8,994 nt of DNA, taken from contig RFIL01000369.1 in NCBI GenBank assembly GCA_003695285.1, positions 1 through 8,994 on the forward strand, read 5' to 3'. Source of the stretch: Calditrichota bacterium. Lineage in GTDB: Bacteria > Calditrichota > Calditrichia > RBG-13-44-9 > J075. Position 1 is the first letter of the stretch. Each line of letters begins with the position of its first letter. The notes beneath the pieces were generated by a model. The model was not told the DNA's origin. It searched no databases and saw only the letters and a list, made by a program, of their open reading frames with translations. The position numbers were made by a program, and so were the translations under genes. Positions 1-6,061 of the stretch are shown here, in pieces.

Positions 1-399
1 GGAAAACTCCCGTGGTAATCCAATCATCCGGGCTAACCATTGCATGACCCGTTCCTCTAATTCCGTGGCAGCCGGAGAGGTTTCCCAGATCATACACTGG
101 GCACCCAGGGTAGCCATTAACATCTCCCCTAAAACGGAAGGAGGACTACTATTAGCCGGAAAATAGGCAAAAAAACAAGGGTGTTGCCAGTGCGTGATAC
201 CGGGAAGAATCAGCTTTTGAAAATCATTAAAAATCTTTTCAAAAGGTTCCCCCTTCTCAGGTGCCGATTCCGGTAGTTGGCTTAAAATCTCCCCTGGCTT
301 TACCGGGGATTTTACCGGGTAATTCTCAATCCCTTCCAAATAATCCGCCATCCAGTCTACCAGTTCATGGGCATATTTCCGAAAGTCATCCACCTTCAT
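1..399 (-). CDS. Group II PLP-dependent amino-acid decarboxylase, N-terminal part (cut by window edge)
   Basis: The 133 visible codons match the N-terminal region of the aromatic-L-amino-acid/tyrosine/tryptophan decarboxylase family, which removes the alpha-carboxyl group of an amino acid using pyridoxal phosphate in the cytoplasm. Near the start is an amphipathic helix (YAHELVDWMADYLEGI, residues 9-24) that in this family takes part in dimer packing. Then come the hallmark HWQHPCFFAYFPANSS stretch (about residues 78-93) and the WETSPAATELEERV segment (about 114-127), which lie in the substrate-binding N-terminal region. The PLP-binding lysine and most of the catalytic domain lie beyond position 1, so substrate specificity cannot be judged. 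The ATG at 397-399 is supported by a GAGGAG Shine-Dalgarno (409-414 on the minus strand) nine bases upstream. The gene is transcribed away from the BamA-like gene. I am confident of the family but not of the substrate. Confidence 0.9.
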   Translation of the reverse strand, partial: MKVDDFRKYAHELVDWMADYLEGIENYPVKSPVKPGEILSQLPESAPEKGEPFEKIFNDFQKLILPGITHWQHPCFFAYFPANSSPPSVLGEMLMATLGAQCMIWETSPAATELEERVMQWLARMIGLPREFS

Positions 400-724
400 C
401 ACGATAATCTCCTCAAATTTATGGTTTTCTCAAAAAAATAGCCCCCAGCGAGACTTTCTTGACTCCACAACATGAATTACTTGCATTGAGAAGATAATTT
501 CAAGATATTTTCAAACTTTTCCAGGGAGAACCGAATAACTTATTTCGGAGCATCGAATTGTTAGTTTTGAAGGGTGTTACTCCCGGGAGGGTAAAAAAAA
601 AAATTAAACGATATGTCCAGGGAAGAGGAATACATCTGTCAACTCCGGAAATTGATAGTAGAGGAATCCCCCCTTCCTCGGCTCTGGCTCCCTATTCCAA
701 TGATGTGAATTTAGGTATTCAAAT
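400..724. other. Gene-free divergent upstream region
   Basis: This 325-bp stretch separates the divergent decarboxylase and BamA-like genes and should hold promoters for both. I found no convincing -35/-10 pair. It contains an imperfect dyad at 531-548 (CCGAATAA, one C, then TTATTTCGG), a 10-bp palindrome CTCCCGGGAG at 580-589 followed by a run of A, and a hairpin at 661-679. A 31-codon ORF at 613-708 has no Shine-Dalgarno and is not called. Confidence 0.6.
661..679 (+). promoter_or_regulatory. Hairpin in the leader of the BamA-like gene
   Basis: GAGGAA and TTCCTC form a perfect 6-bp stem around a 7-base C-rich loop (TCCCCCC), ending 45 bases before the ATG at 725. No T-run follows on either strand, so it is not an intrinsic terminator. 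It could be a leader stem-loop or an operator, or it could be chance. Confidence 0.25.
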
Positions 725-2014
725 ATGAAATTCGTAATCACCATAATTTTCCTCTCAGTATTGGCAATCTGTCTGCCGGTAAAGGGACAGCAGTCTGTTC
801 AATTTCCAGTGAAAATCGATAGCGTCATTATCGTGGGTAACGAAAAAACGAAGGATGAAGTGATCCTCCGGGAAATTCCATTTACCTTTCCCGACAGTTT
901 AACATTGGAAGATTTGCAGGTCATTCAGAATCGCATTAGTAATTTGCTGCTATTCAATCGGGTAGAGTTAAAGTTAATTCCGGCAGGAGAGCGCAATTAT
1001 CTCATGGTTGAAGTGACGGAAATGTGGTACATCTATCCGGTACCGATATTCTTTTTAAACGACAAGGAATGGGATCGCATCAGTTATGGATTTCAATTAA
1101 CTCATCTGAATTTTCGGGGAATGAATGAACTGCTCTCCATTGGTGGCTGGCTGGGATATAATCCCGCATTTTTCCTCACCTATCAAAATCCCTGGGTGGG
1201 AAAGAAAAAACGGTATATCCTTGGTGTTCGGCTCTTTACCAAATTAGTTGCCAATCGTTTTTTTGATTTTGATGAACGACATCTTTATGGAAATGTGACC
1301 CTGGGGAAACGCTTCGATCTCCATCGTTCGATTATGACCACTTTTTCTTTACGGAGGATTGTTCTTCCCCCGGAATTTCAGCAATATAGTGTCTCCGGAA
1401 ATGGAACGGATTTAATTCCTAAAATTACTCTCACCTATAAGTTGGATTATCGCGATCTCATCGAATATCCCAGAAGCGGCTATTATTTTGAATGGATTAT
1501 TTCCCGAAGCGGTTTTACCAAAAATCAACCCCGTTTCTGGCGTTTTGACCTGGATAATCGTGCTTATTTCAAACTGACCCCCACCTTGAGCATTGGCGGA
1601 AGGAATCTCACGCGACTGAATAAAGGGGAATTGCCCATCTACGACCGCATTTTTATCGGCTACATGAACCGCATTCGGGGATATTTCGATACCCGGATGA
1701 CTGCAAAAAATCTAATGCTAAATAGTGTGGAATTACGGTGGTCCATTCTTCCCATTCGTTATTTAAGCGTTAAGAGCGATAATTTTTTCCGCCATTTTCT
1801 CCACAATTTAAAATACGGAATAAGCCTGGGTGCCTTTATTGATAGCGGTATTGCCTGGGACTCCGCTCCTCAACTCAACCTGAAAAATCATAACACCGGA
1901 TATGGTCTGGGAATTCACATCCACTTACCTTTCATCTATCTCATTCGCATTGAAAGGGCATGGAATGATCAGGGAAGAGGCGAATGGATTATCGATAGTT
2001 GGGTTACCTTTTAA
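725..2014 (+). CDS. Short BamA/Omp85-family outer-membrane protein with one POTRA domain
   Basis: This 429-residue protein starts with a signal peptide (about residues 1-21, hydrophobic FVITIIFLSVLAICL, likely cleavage near VKG-QQ). A single POTRA domain follows at about 31-98: it begins IDSVIIVGNEKTKDEVILRE, continues through the LFNRVEL strand and ends in VEVTE. The remainder, from about residue 105, is rich in alternating aromatic strands and should form the 16-stranded barrel. The RGY at 318-320 (in NRIRGYF) matches the conserved VRGF/Y motif of barrel loop L6. The chain ends WVTF, and a terminal phenylalanine is typical of barrels handled by the Bam complex. BamA itself usually has five POTRA domains, so this is more likely a TamA- or TpsB-like relative that inserts or exports other envelope proteins. 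The ATG is the first possible start after an in-frame stop at 701-703. Its Shine-Dalgarno is weak (AGG at 713-715). rsmE follows after 78 bp. The family is secure; the client is unknown. Confidence 0.88.
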   Translation: MKFVITIIFLSVLAICLPVKGQQSVQFPVKIDSVIIVGNEKTKDEVILREIPFTFPDSLTLEDLQVIQNRISNLLLFNRVELKLIPAGERNYLMVEVTEMWYIYPVPIFFLNDKEWDRISYGFQLTHLNFRGMNELLSIGGWLGYNPAFFLTYQNPWVGKKKRYILGVRLFTKLVANRFFDFDERHLYGNVTLGKRFDLHRSIMTTFSLRRIVLPPEFQQYSVSGNGTDLIPKITLTYKLDYRDLIEYPRSGYYFEWIISRSGFTKNQPRFWRFDLDNRAYFKLTPTLSIGGRNLTRLNKGELPIYDRIFIGYMNRIRGYFDTRMTAKNLMLNSVELRWSILPIRYLSVKSDNFFRHFLHNLKYGISLGAFIDSGIAWDSAPQLNLKNHNTGYGLGIHIHLPFIYLIRIERAWNDQGRGEWIIDSWVTF

Positions 2015-2092
2015 CTCCTTCTCCAGTGAGATGGGAAGAGCATATTCAATTTTATGACTCGAGATTTTGATGTATAACCAGGGCGCAAATTC

Positions 2093-2851
2093 ATGCCATA
2101 TTTTTTTAGCACTAAATTATCCCCACAAACCCAATCCGTTACCCTCTCTCCGGAGGAAAGTCATCATGTACGCCGAGTATTCCGTAAATCCAGAGGGGAA
2201 ACCATCCACCTGACCAATGGGGAAGGATGGCTGGCGACAGCAATCATCGATTCCGTTGAGGGAAAGGGTATCACCTGTCGTATCGAGCATCTGGAGCAAG
2301 TGCCACCCTCCCCCTCTCATCGCATCACCATTGCCTTATCTACCATAAGACCCAATCGATTGGATTGGGCTGTTGAGAAACTCACGGAACTGGGAATAGG
2401 CACCATTCAACCCCTCTTCTGTACTTATACCACTGTTAAGAGTTTTAAACAGGATCATCTTAAAAAAATTGCCATCAGCGCCATTAAACAAAGCGAACAG
2501 ACCTATCTACCACGACTTCTCTCACCGGTGCCCCTTTTAGAATGGTTGCTACATCCAACGCTGGAGAAAATTCCCAATCGAGTGGTGGCGCACCAGGAGG
2601 CAACATCAATTCCCCTCGCGGATTATCGCCCGAACTCCCCTCTGGAAGATATGGTGGCGGTCATTGGTCCGGAAGGAGGGTTTCATTCCACTGAAATAGA
2701 ACGGTTAAAATCCCACGATTTTATCCCCGTAGAGTTGGGGGAACAGGTTTTACGAACCGAAACGGCCGCTATTGTTAGCGCCTCTCTGCTGAAATTAAAT
2801 CTCCGAAGAAAAAAGAGCGGAAATTCAAAATGGAAACTGTTAGGATATTGA
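2093..2851 (+). CDS. rsmE: 16S rRNA (uracil1498-N3)-methyltransferase RsmE
   Basis: RsmE methylates N3 of U1498 in helix 44 of 16S rRNA, using S-adenosylmethionine, during small-subunit maturation in the cytoplasm. The 252-residue length is normal. The N-terminal PUA-like domain (about 1-75) contains EESHHVRRVFRKSRGE, the usual HHL.VLR-type signature. The C-terminal SPOUT (alpha/beta knot) domain begins with the ITIALSTIRPNRLDWAVEKL region (about 78-97). It ends with the SAM-binding knot: IGPEGGF at 191-197 and LGEQVLRTETA at 215-225. The central helix reads KQSEQTYLPRL rather than the EQ..R..P form of many Proteobacteria, a variant I associate with the Bacteroidota side. The ATG is the first start after an in-frame TAA at 2075-2077, and the Shine-Dalgarno is poor. 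It may be co-transcribed with the preceding BamA-like gene. The basic tail (RRKKSGNSKWK) may contact RNA. Confidence 0.95.
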   Translation: MPYFFSTKLSPQTQSVTLSPEESHHVRRVFRKSRGETIHLTNGEGWLATAIIDSVEGKGITCRIEHLEQVPPSPSHRITIALSTIRPNRLDWAVEKLTELGIGTIQPLFCTYTTVKSFKQDHLKKIAISAIKQSEQTYLPRLLSPVPLLEWLLHPTLEKIPNRVVAHQEATSIPLADYRPNSPLEDMVAVIGPEGGFHSTEIERLKSHDFIPVELGEQVLRTETAAIVSASLLKLNLRRKKSGNSKWKLLGY

Positions 2852-2943
2852 CCGATCCAGAGAGAGGAACTCCTCCGGTTGGGGTTGTGACTACTCTGAT
2901 ACCCTCTCCATCTCTTATAGTTTGACTTCCAATACACCTACAT

Positions 2944-3396
2944 TCAATTCCTGGAAGAATTTAGAAACTTATCTCGTCTGATAAAACGCACCACCACAGC
3001 GGAACCAAGGGCAGAGAGGAAACTAAGCAGTGTTGAAGTAGCAATAATGATGAACATGATCTGTTTCAGCGGATATTTTTCAGAAGGAGTGCCCAAAGCA
3101 AAGGCCAGTATTCCCAACAGGAACCCCAATCCAGCTCCCATCAAGGCCATTTTTAGATAGGAGCATTCAACTTTTCGTCCCTTTTTCTTAAGCAAACTGA
3201 GCAAGACGATATAGGCAATTCCAGACAGAAAGCCCGGGATGGCCAGAGCCCCCAACGGATCAATATGGGTTTCTAATGAATAACTGAACCATGCTTCGGA
3301 CAGGATACCTACCAGCACACCTGATGCACCCCAGATGATCGCCCATATCATCGCTATCCCCAAAATGCCGCCAATTGACTTTATCCAATGATTCAC
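2944..3396 (-). CDS. Small four-helix integral membrane protein, function unknown
   Basis: I do not recognise a characterised family. From a GTG start the product is 150 residues. Four hydrophobic segments are visible (numbered from this start): about 7-34 (IGGILGIAMIWAIIWGASGV onward), 49-70 (ALAIPGFLSGIAYIVLLSLL), 82-102 (ALMGAGLGFLLGILAFAL) and 112-136 (IMFIIIATSTLLSFLSALGS). A basic loop KKKGRK lies between helices 2 and 3, and the basic tail VRFIRRDKF suggests a cytoplasmic C-terminus. Helices 1 and 3 are glycine-rich. There are no charged residues inside the helices that would suggest a transporter or enzyme. The start is uncertain. A TTG at 3424-3426 would add ten residues but has no Shine-Dalgarno, whereas the GTG at 3394-3396 has GAGAGG (3408-3413, minus strand) eleven bases upstream. 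The gene is convergent with rsmE, with 92 bp between the stop codons and no clear terminator there. Confidence 0.7.
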   Translation of the reverse strand: MNHWIKSIGGILGIAMIWAIIWGASGVLVGILSEAWFSYSLETHIDPLGALAIPGFLSGIAYIVLLSLLKKKGRKVECSYLKMALMGAGLGFLLGILAFALGTPSEKYPLKQIMFIIIATSTLLSFLSALGSAVVVRFIRRDKFLNSSRN

Positions 3397-3535
3397 TATA
3401 CGCTCAACCTCTCTATCCTCAATCAAATTATGAACGGAAACCCGGATAATTTATCTCAACATGATATCTGTTCAAATTCAAATTCATATTTTTCTTTGCA
3501 AATCTACAAACAAAGTGATAAACTTGTTTTCTAAA

Positions 3536-3551
3536 TGTTCACTATTGAACA
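3536..3551. promoter_or_regulatory. Short perfect dyad TGTTCA-N4-TGAACA
   Basis: TGTTCA and TGAACA are exact reverse complements separated by CTAT. This gives a 16-bp operator-like palindrome about 200 bp upstream of the HIT gene and 110 bp or more from the start of the minus-strand membrane-protein gene. No T-run follows. A dimeric repressor site is possible, but a 6-bp arm in AT-rich DNA can also arise by chance. Confidence 0.2.
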
Positions 3552-3742
3552 CAGAGAAAAGGATTTGATGAATTATATCAGATTCTTATAGAGACCGTCA
3601 ACACAAAATATTTAGTACCGTTGAAATCCCGCGATAATTCTTGGGAATGGGGGAATCTTTCGTCGATGTTTATCCTCTTTTTTTCTCTGTGGTTGGTGTT
3701 GAATAGCAACCTTGTTTCTTAATCGTTTTACTTTAAGACTAC

Positions 3743-3747
3743 AGGAG
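3743..3747 (+). promoter_or_regulatory. Ribosome binding site that fixes the HIT start
   Basis: AGGAG lies five bases before the ATG at 3753-3755. An in-frame GTG at 3747-3749 overlaps the last base of this site, so it cannot be served by it. The ATG is therefore the preferred start. Confidence 0.75.
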
Positions 3748-3752
3748 TGAAT

Positions 3753-4094
3753 ATGAGTTGTATTTTCTGTAAGATCGTGGATGGCTCACTTCCAGCCCGG
3801 AAGGTTTATGAGGACGATGATGTTTTAGCCTTTCATGATGTTAACCCTCAGGCACCCGTTCACGTGTTGGTGATTCCCAAACAACATATTGCCAAATTCT
3901 CTGATTTTAATGAACATGAGCACGAGCTGATCGGAAAAATTTTCTATGCAGCCAAAAAGGTTGCTGAAGAATTGCAACTGACAGAGGATGGTTTTCGATT
4001 GGTGGTAAACAATGGTGCCAATGCCCACCAGACTGTTTTTCATTTACATGTGCATATTTTAGGTGGACGAAAATTTACCTGGCCTCCGGGATAA
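3753..4094 (+). CDS. HIT-family (HinT-like) nucleotide hydrolase
   Basis: Histidine-triad proteins of this branch hydrolyse purine nucleoside phosphoramidates and related adenylated compounds in the cytoplasm. The 113-residue product shows the family layout from end to end. CIFCKIVDG at the N-terminus carries a CxxC pair (C3, C6), probably half of a structural zinc site together with later histidines such as H45. VLVIPKQHIAKF spans about 38-49. The catalytic triad motif FHLHVHILGGR gives H97, H99 and H101, of which H99 should be the nucleophile by family alignment. The protein ends shortly after the motif with the WPPG found in many HinT proteins. Translation starts at the ATG rather than at the in-frame GTG six bases upstream, which overlaps the AGGAG site. 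The GroES-like gene follows after 110 bp in the same direction. Co-transcription is possible but not shown. Confidence 0.95.
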   Translation: MSCIFCKIVDGSLPARKVYEDDDVLAFHDVNPQAPVHVLVIPKQHIAKFSDFNEHEHELIGKIFYAAKKVAEELQLTEDGFRLVVNNGANAHQTVFHLHVHILGGRKFTWPPG

Positions 4095-4112
4095 TCAAAT
4101 TTAAATTACTAT

Positions 4113-4126
4113 CTACCCAGGGGTAG
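4113..4126 (+). other. Small hairpin downstream of the HIT gene
   Basis: CTACC and GGTAG pair around a CAGG loop, 18 bp after the HIT stop codon. The following bases (GAAAATTGTG) contain no T-run, so this is at best a weak transcript end or processing stem. Confidence 0.25.
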
Positions 4127-4169
4127 GAAAATTGTGTATACCGTTCCATTGGACGCCCCCGGGAAAACG

Positions 4170-4191
4170 ATAGCCTGTTTCAACAAGCTAT
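4170..4191. promoter_or_regulatory. 22-bp imperfect palindrome in the leader of the GroES-like gene
   Basis: The arms are ATAGC-C-TGTT and AACA-A-GCTAT, separated by TC. Nine of ten positions pair and only one C/A mismatch breaks the symmetry. The site ends two bases before the GAGG Shine-Dalgarno (4194-4197) of the gene starting at 4205. It does not match the CIRCE heat-shock operator (TTAGCACTC-N9-GAGTGCTAA). It could be a dimeric-regulator operator or, in the RNA, a stem-loop next to the ribosome binding site. Confidence 0.4.
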
Positions 4192-4204
4192 GTGAGGAAA
4201 TTCA

Positions 4205-4597
4205 ATGAAACGTATGATAGTGTTGGGAGATCGGGTATTGATTCGGCAGGATGAATCCGAACCCCGCACCGAAGTCGGTTTGTATCTACCTCAAACTGTA
4301 AAGGACAAAGATGAAGTATTACAGGGTGTCATTGTGAAGACCGGTCCTGGTATTCCCCTGGCGGATCCCTCCACCCTCGGAGAAGAACCCTGGCAACAGG
4401 AGAATCGGCAACAGTTACGGTATATGCCCATGGAAGCCCGGGAAGGGGATTATGTGCTCTTTCTCCGTAAAGCGGCGGTAGAAATCAATTATGAAGGAGA
4501 AAAATATTTTATTGCTCCCCAGAGTGCCATCCTCTTGATTATCCGTGAAGAAGAAGATTTACCTCCAGATGACGATCTTCCTCTGGACTTTGAGTAA
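4205..4597 (+). CDS. GroES-like (Cpn10-fold) protein with internal insertion and acidic tail
   Basis: The 130-residue protein carries the chaperonin-10 fold. The N-terminal strand is VLGDRVLIRQ (6-15). A mobile-loop region at about 17-35 includes RTEVGLYLP, where GLYL replaces the GIVL that docks on GroEL. The second strand is GVIVKTGPG (41-49), followed by GDYVLFLRKAAVEINYEGEK (81-100) and the final YFIAPQSAILLI. Between GPG and the GD strand there are about 31 residues (50-80, including DPSTLGEEPWQ and RYMPMEAREG). Classical GroES has about 15 there, where it forms the roof loop. The C-terminus adds an acidic tail (EEEDLPPDDDLPLDFE). I recall similar GroES-family proteins in Bacteroidota and relatives, separate from the true groES-groEL operon. 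No groEL is adjacent here. The Shine-Dalgarno is GAGG at 4194-4197, seven bases from the ATG. It is probably co-transcribed with the M28 peptidase 29 bp downstream. The fold is secure; co-chaperone function is inferred. Confidence 0.85.
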   Translation: MKRMIVLGDRVLIRQDESEPRTEVGLYLPQTVKDKDEVLQGVIVKTGPGIPLADPSTLGEEPWQQENRQQLRYMPMEAREGDYVLFLRKAAVEINYEGEKYFIAPQSAILLIIREEEDLPPDDDLPLDFE

Positions 4598-4626
4598 CTT
4601 ATCACCAGAATGACAGGAGAATCCCA

Positions 4627-6036
4627 ATGACTCGTTTTCGATGTCTGTTTATAGCTCTGATAGGCATATGTTTATATAGTGCTCTTCTGACAGCCCAGCC
4701 CAATCCGGTGTATCTGAAGACAAGTAAAGAGATAGTTAAATCCGCTCTTCAGGAGAGAAGAGGATACCAATTACTCGGCGAACTCTGCCAGTTAGGTCCC
4801 CGCCTGAGCGGCTCCCCTACCTCATTGAAAGCTATTGACTGGGCGAAATCCACCATGGAACGCATGGGACTGGATCGAATCATCCTGCAACCGGTCAAGG
4901 TGCCCAGGTGGGTACGCGGGGAGGTAGAAGCCGCTACGATTGTTTCTTCCACCCGGGTAAACTGGCGTCCTTTGCGGGTCGCTGCTCTGGGAGGAAGCGT
5001 TGGCACCCCTCCCGAAGGAATTACGGCACCGGTTATCGAGGTACAAAATTTTGAGGAATTGAAATCGCTGGGTGAGCGGGTCAAAGGGAAAATTGTTTTC
5101 TTTAATCGCCCTTTTCCCCGAGATGTGGTCACCACCTTCCGGGGTTATGGGATGACAGTTGATCAGCGGGTGCACGGGGCCAGCGAAGCTGCACGTCTGG
5201 GTGCTGTGGCAGTTTTGGTACGCTCCGTTACCACATCGGAAGATAATGTGCCACATGTAGGAGGGATGCGATATGCTAAAGATGTCCCCAAAATACCAGC
5301 CGCTGCCATCGGTATTCAGGATGCGGATTACTTAAGCGAGTTGCTAAAGGAAGACCCGGAACTGACGGTGAATATCCAGTTGGGTTGTGAAAATCAGGGT
5401 GAGGTATGGTCTTATAATGTGATAGGAGACCTGCTGGGGAGTGAATATCCCGAAGAGTATGTGGTCGTTGCCGGCCATTTTGATAGCTGGGATAAAGGAC
5501 AGGGAGCCCACGACGACGGTGGTGGATGTTTACAGGCACTTGAGGTACTGGATATTTTCAAACGCTTGAACATCAAACCCCGACGCACTATCCGCTGCAT
5601 TTTTTACATTAACGAGGAAAATGGAATTCGCGGAGCCCTCGCCTACGCTAAGATGGCTGATAGTCTGGGATTAAAACACGTTGCAGCGATTGAATCCGAC
5701 CGGGGTTGTTTTACCCCCCGGGGATTTTCCGTAACAGCGGATTCTGTGGTCATCGAGCGAATTGCTGGATGGTTACCTTACCTCCGACAAGCCGGCATTG
5801 AGTGGGTGCGGCCCGGTGGGAGTGGGGTGGATGTTGCTCAGATAAAAAAAATCACAGCGCTGATTGGCTATGTTCCCGACAGCCAGCGCTATTTTGACTT
5901 TCATCATTCGGAAAAGGATGTGTATGAAGCGGTCAATCCGCGGGAATTTGAGTTGGGGGCGGCAGCCATGAGCATTTTAACCTATCTCATCAGTGAGGAA
6001 GGTTTGGCAAATTCCCCCACCCATTCTACTCATTAA
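4627..6036 (+). CDS. Secreted M28-family zinc peptidase, plasma glutamate carboxypeptidase (CPQ)-like
   Basis: The 469-residue protein begins with a signal peptide (about 1-23, hydrophobic LFIALIGICLYSALL, likely cleavage LTA-QP), so it should act in the periplasm or outside the cell. A protease-associated (PA) domain occupies roughly residues 115-255. The M28 catalytic domain carries the two-zinc site: H284 in AGHFDSWD, D296 in GAHDDGGG (bridging), E330 as the general base and E331 as a zinc ligand in NEENG, D358 in ESDRG, and H427 in FDFHHSEKD. GHFDSWDKGQGAHDDGGG is close to the motif of mammalian CPQ, which releases amino acids from dipeptides and short peptides. All predicted catalytic residues are present, so the enzyme should be active. 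The start has a good AGGAG (4615-4619) seven bases upstream. The gene is 29 bp behind the GroES-like gene and ends 25 bp from the stop of the convergent ClC gene, with no terminator visible between them. Confidence 0.93.
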   Translation: MTRFRCLFIALIGICLYSALLTAQPNPVYLKTSKEIVKSALQERRGYQLLGELCQLGPRLSGSPTSLKAIDWAKSTMERMGLDRIILQPVKVPRWVRGEVEAATIVSSTRVNWRPLRVAALGGSVGTPPEGITAPVIEVQNFEELKSLGERVKGKIVFFNRPFPRDVVTTFRGYGMTVDQRVHGASEAARLGAVAVLVRSVTTSEDNVPHVGGMRYAKDVPKIPAAAIGIQDADYLSELLKEDPELTVNIQLGCENQGEVWSYNVIGDLLGSEYPEEYVVVAGHFDSWDKGQGAHDDGGGCLQALEVLDIFKRLNIKPRRTIRCIFYINEENGIRGALAYAKMADSLGLKHVAAIESDRGCFTPRGFSVTADSVVIERIAGWLPYLRQAGIEWVRPGGSGVDVAQIKKITALIGYVPDSQRYFDFHHSEKDVYEAVNPREFELGAAAMSILTYLISEEGLANSPTHSTH

Positions 6037-6061
6037 ATTCGGAAATGCTGAAAATACCGGA

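Larger units (their letters stand above)
3427..3752. other. AT-rich gene-free region upstream of the HIT gene
   Basis: About 325 bp without a plausible gene lie between the divergent membrane-protein and HIT genes, so promoters for both should lie here. I could not pick out a convincing -35/-10 pair. The region contains one perfect short dyad (3536-3551), a tandem CAAATT duplication near 3475, and a weak GTTG/CAAC hairpin near 3700-3712. No repeats or RNA gene were recognised. Confidence 0.5.

Noticed and set aside
580..600. Palindrome CTCCCGGGAG with an adjoining A-run as an intrinsic terminator
   Set aside because: The A-run follows the dyad on the plus strand, so neither strand gives a hairpin followed by T. 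It also lies upstream of the genes, not behind one.
613..708. 31-codon ORF in the leader of the BamA-like gene
   Set aside because: It has no Shine-Dalgarno, no recognisable protein features, and its length is expected by chance. It also spans the hairpin at 661-679.
2864..2875. GAGGA-AC-TCCTC inverted repeat after rsmE as a terminator
   Set aside because: The loop is only two bases and no T-run follows on either strand.
3747..3752. GTG at 3747 as the start of the HIT gene
   Set aside because: The codon overlaps the AGGAG site, which is correctly spaced for the ATG at 3753.
4170..4191. Palindrome before the GroES-like gene as a CIRCE (HrcA) site
   Set aside because: The arms do not match TTAGCACTC/GAGTGCTAA and the spacer is two bases, not nine.
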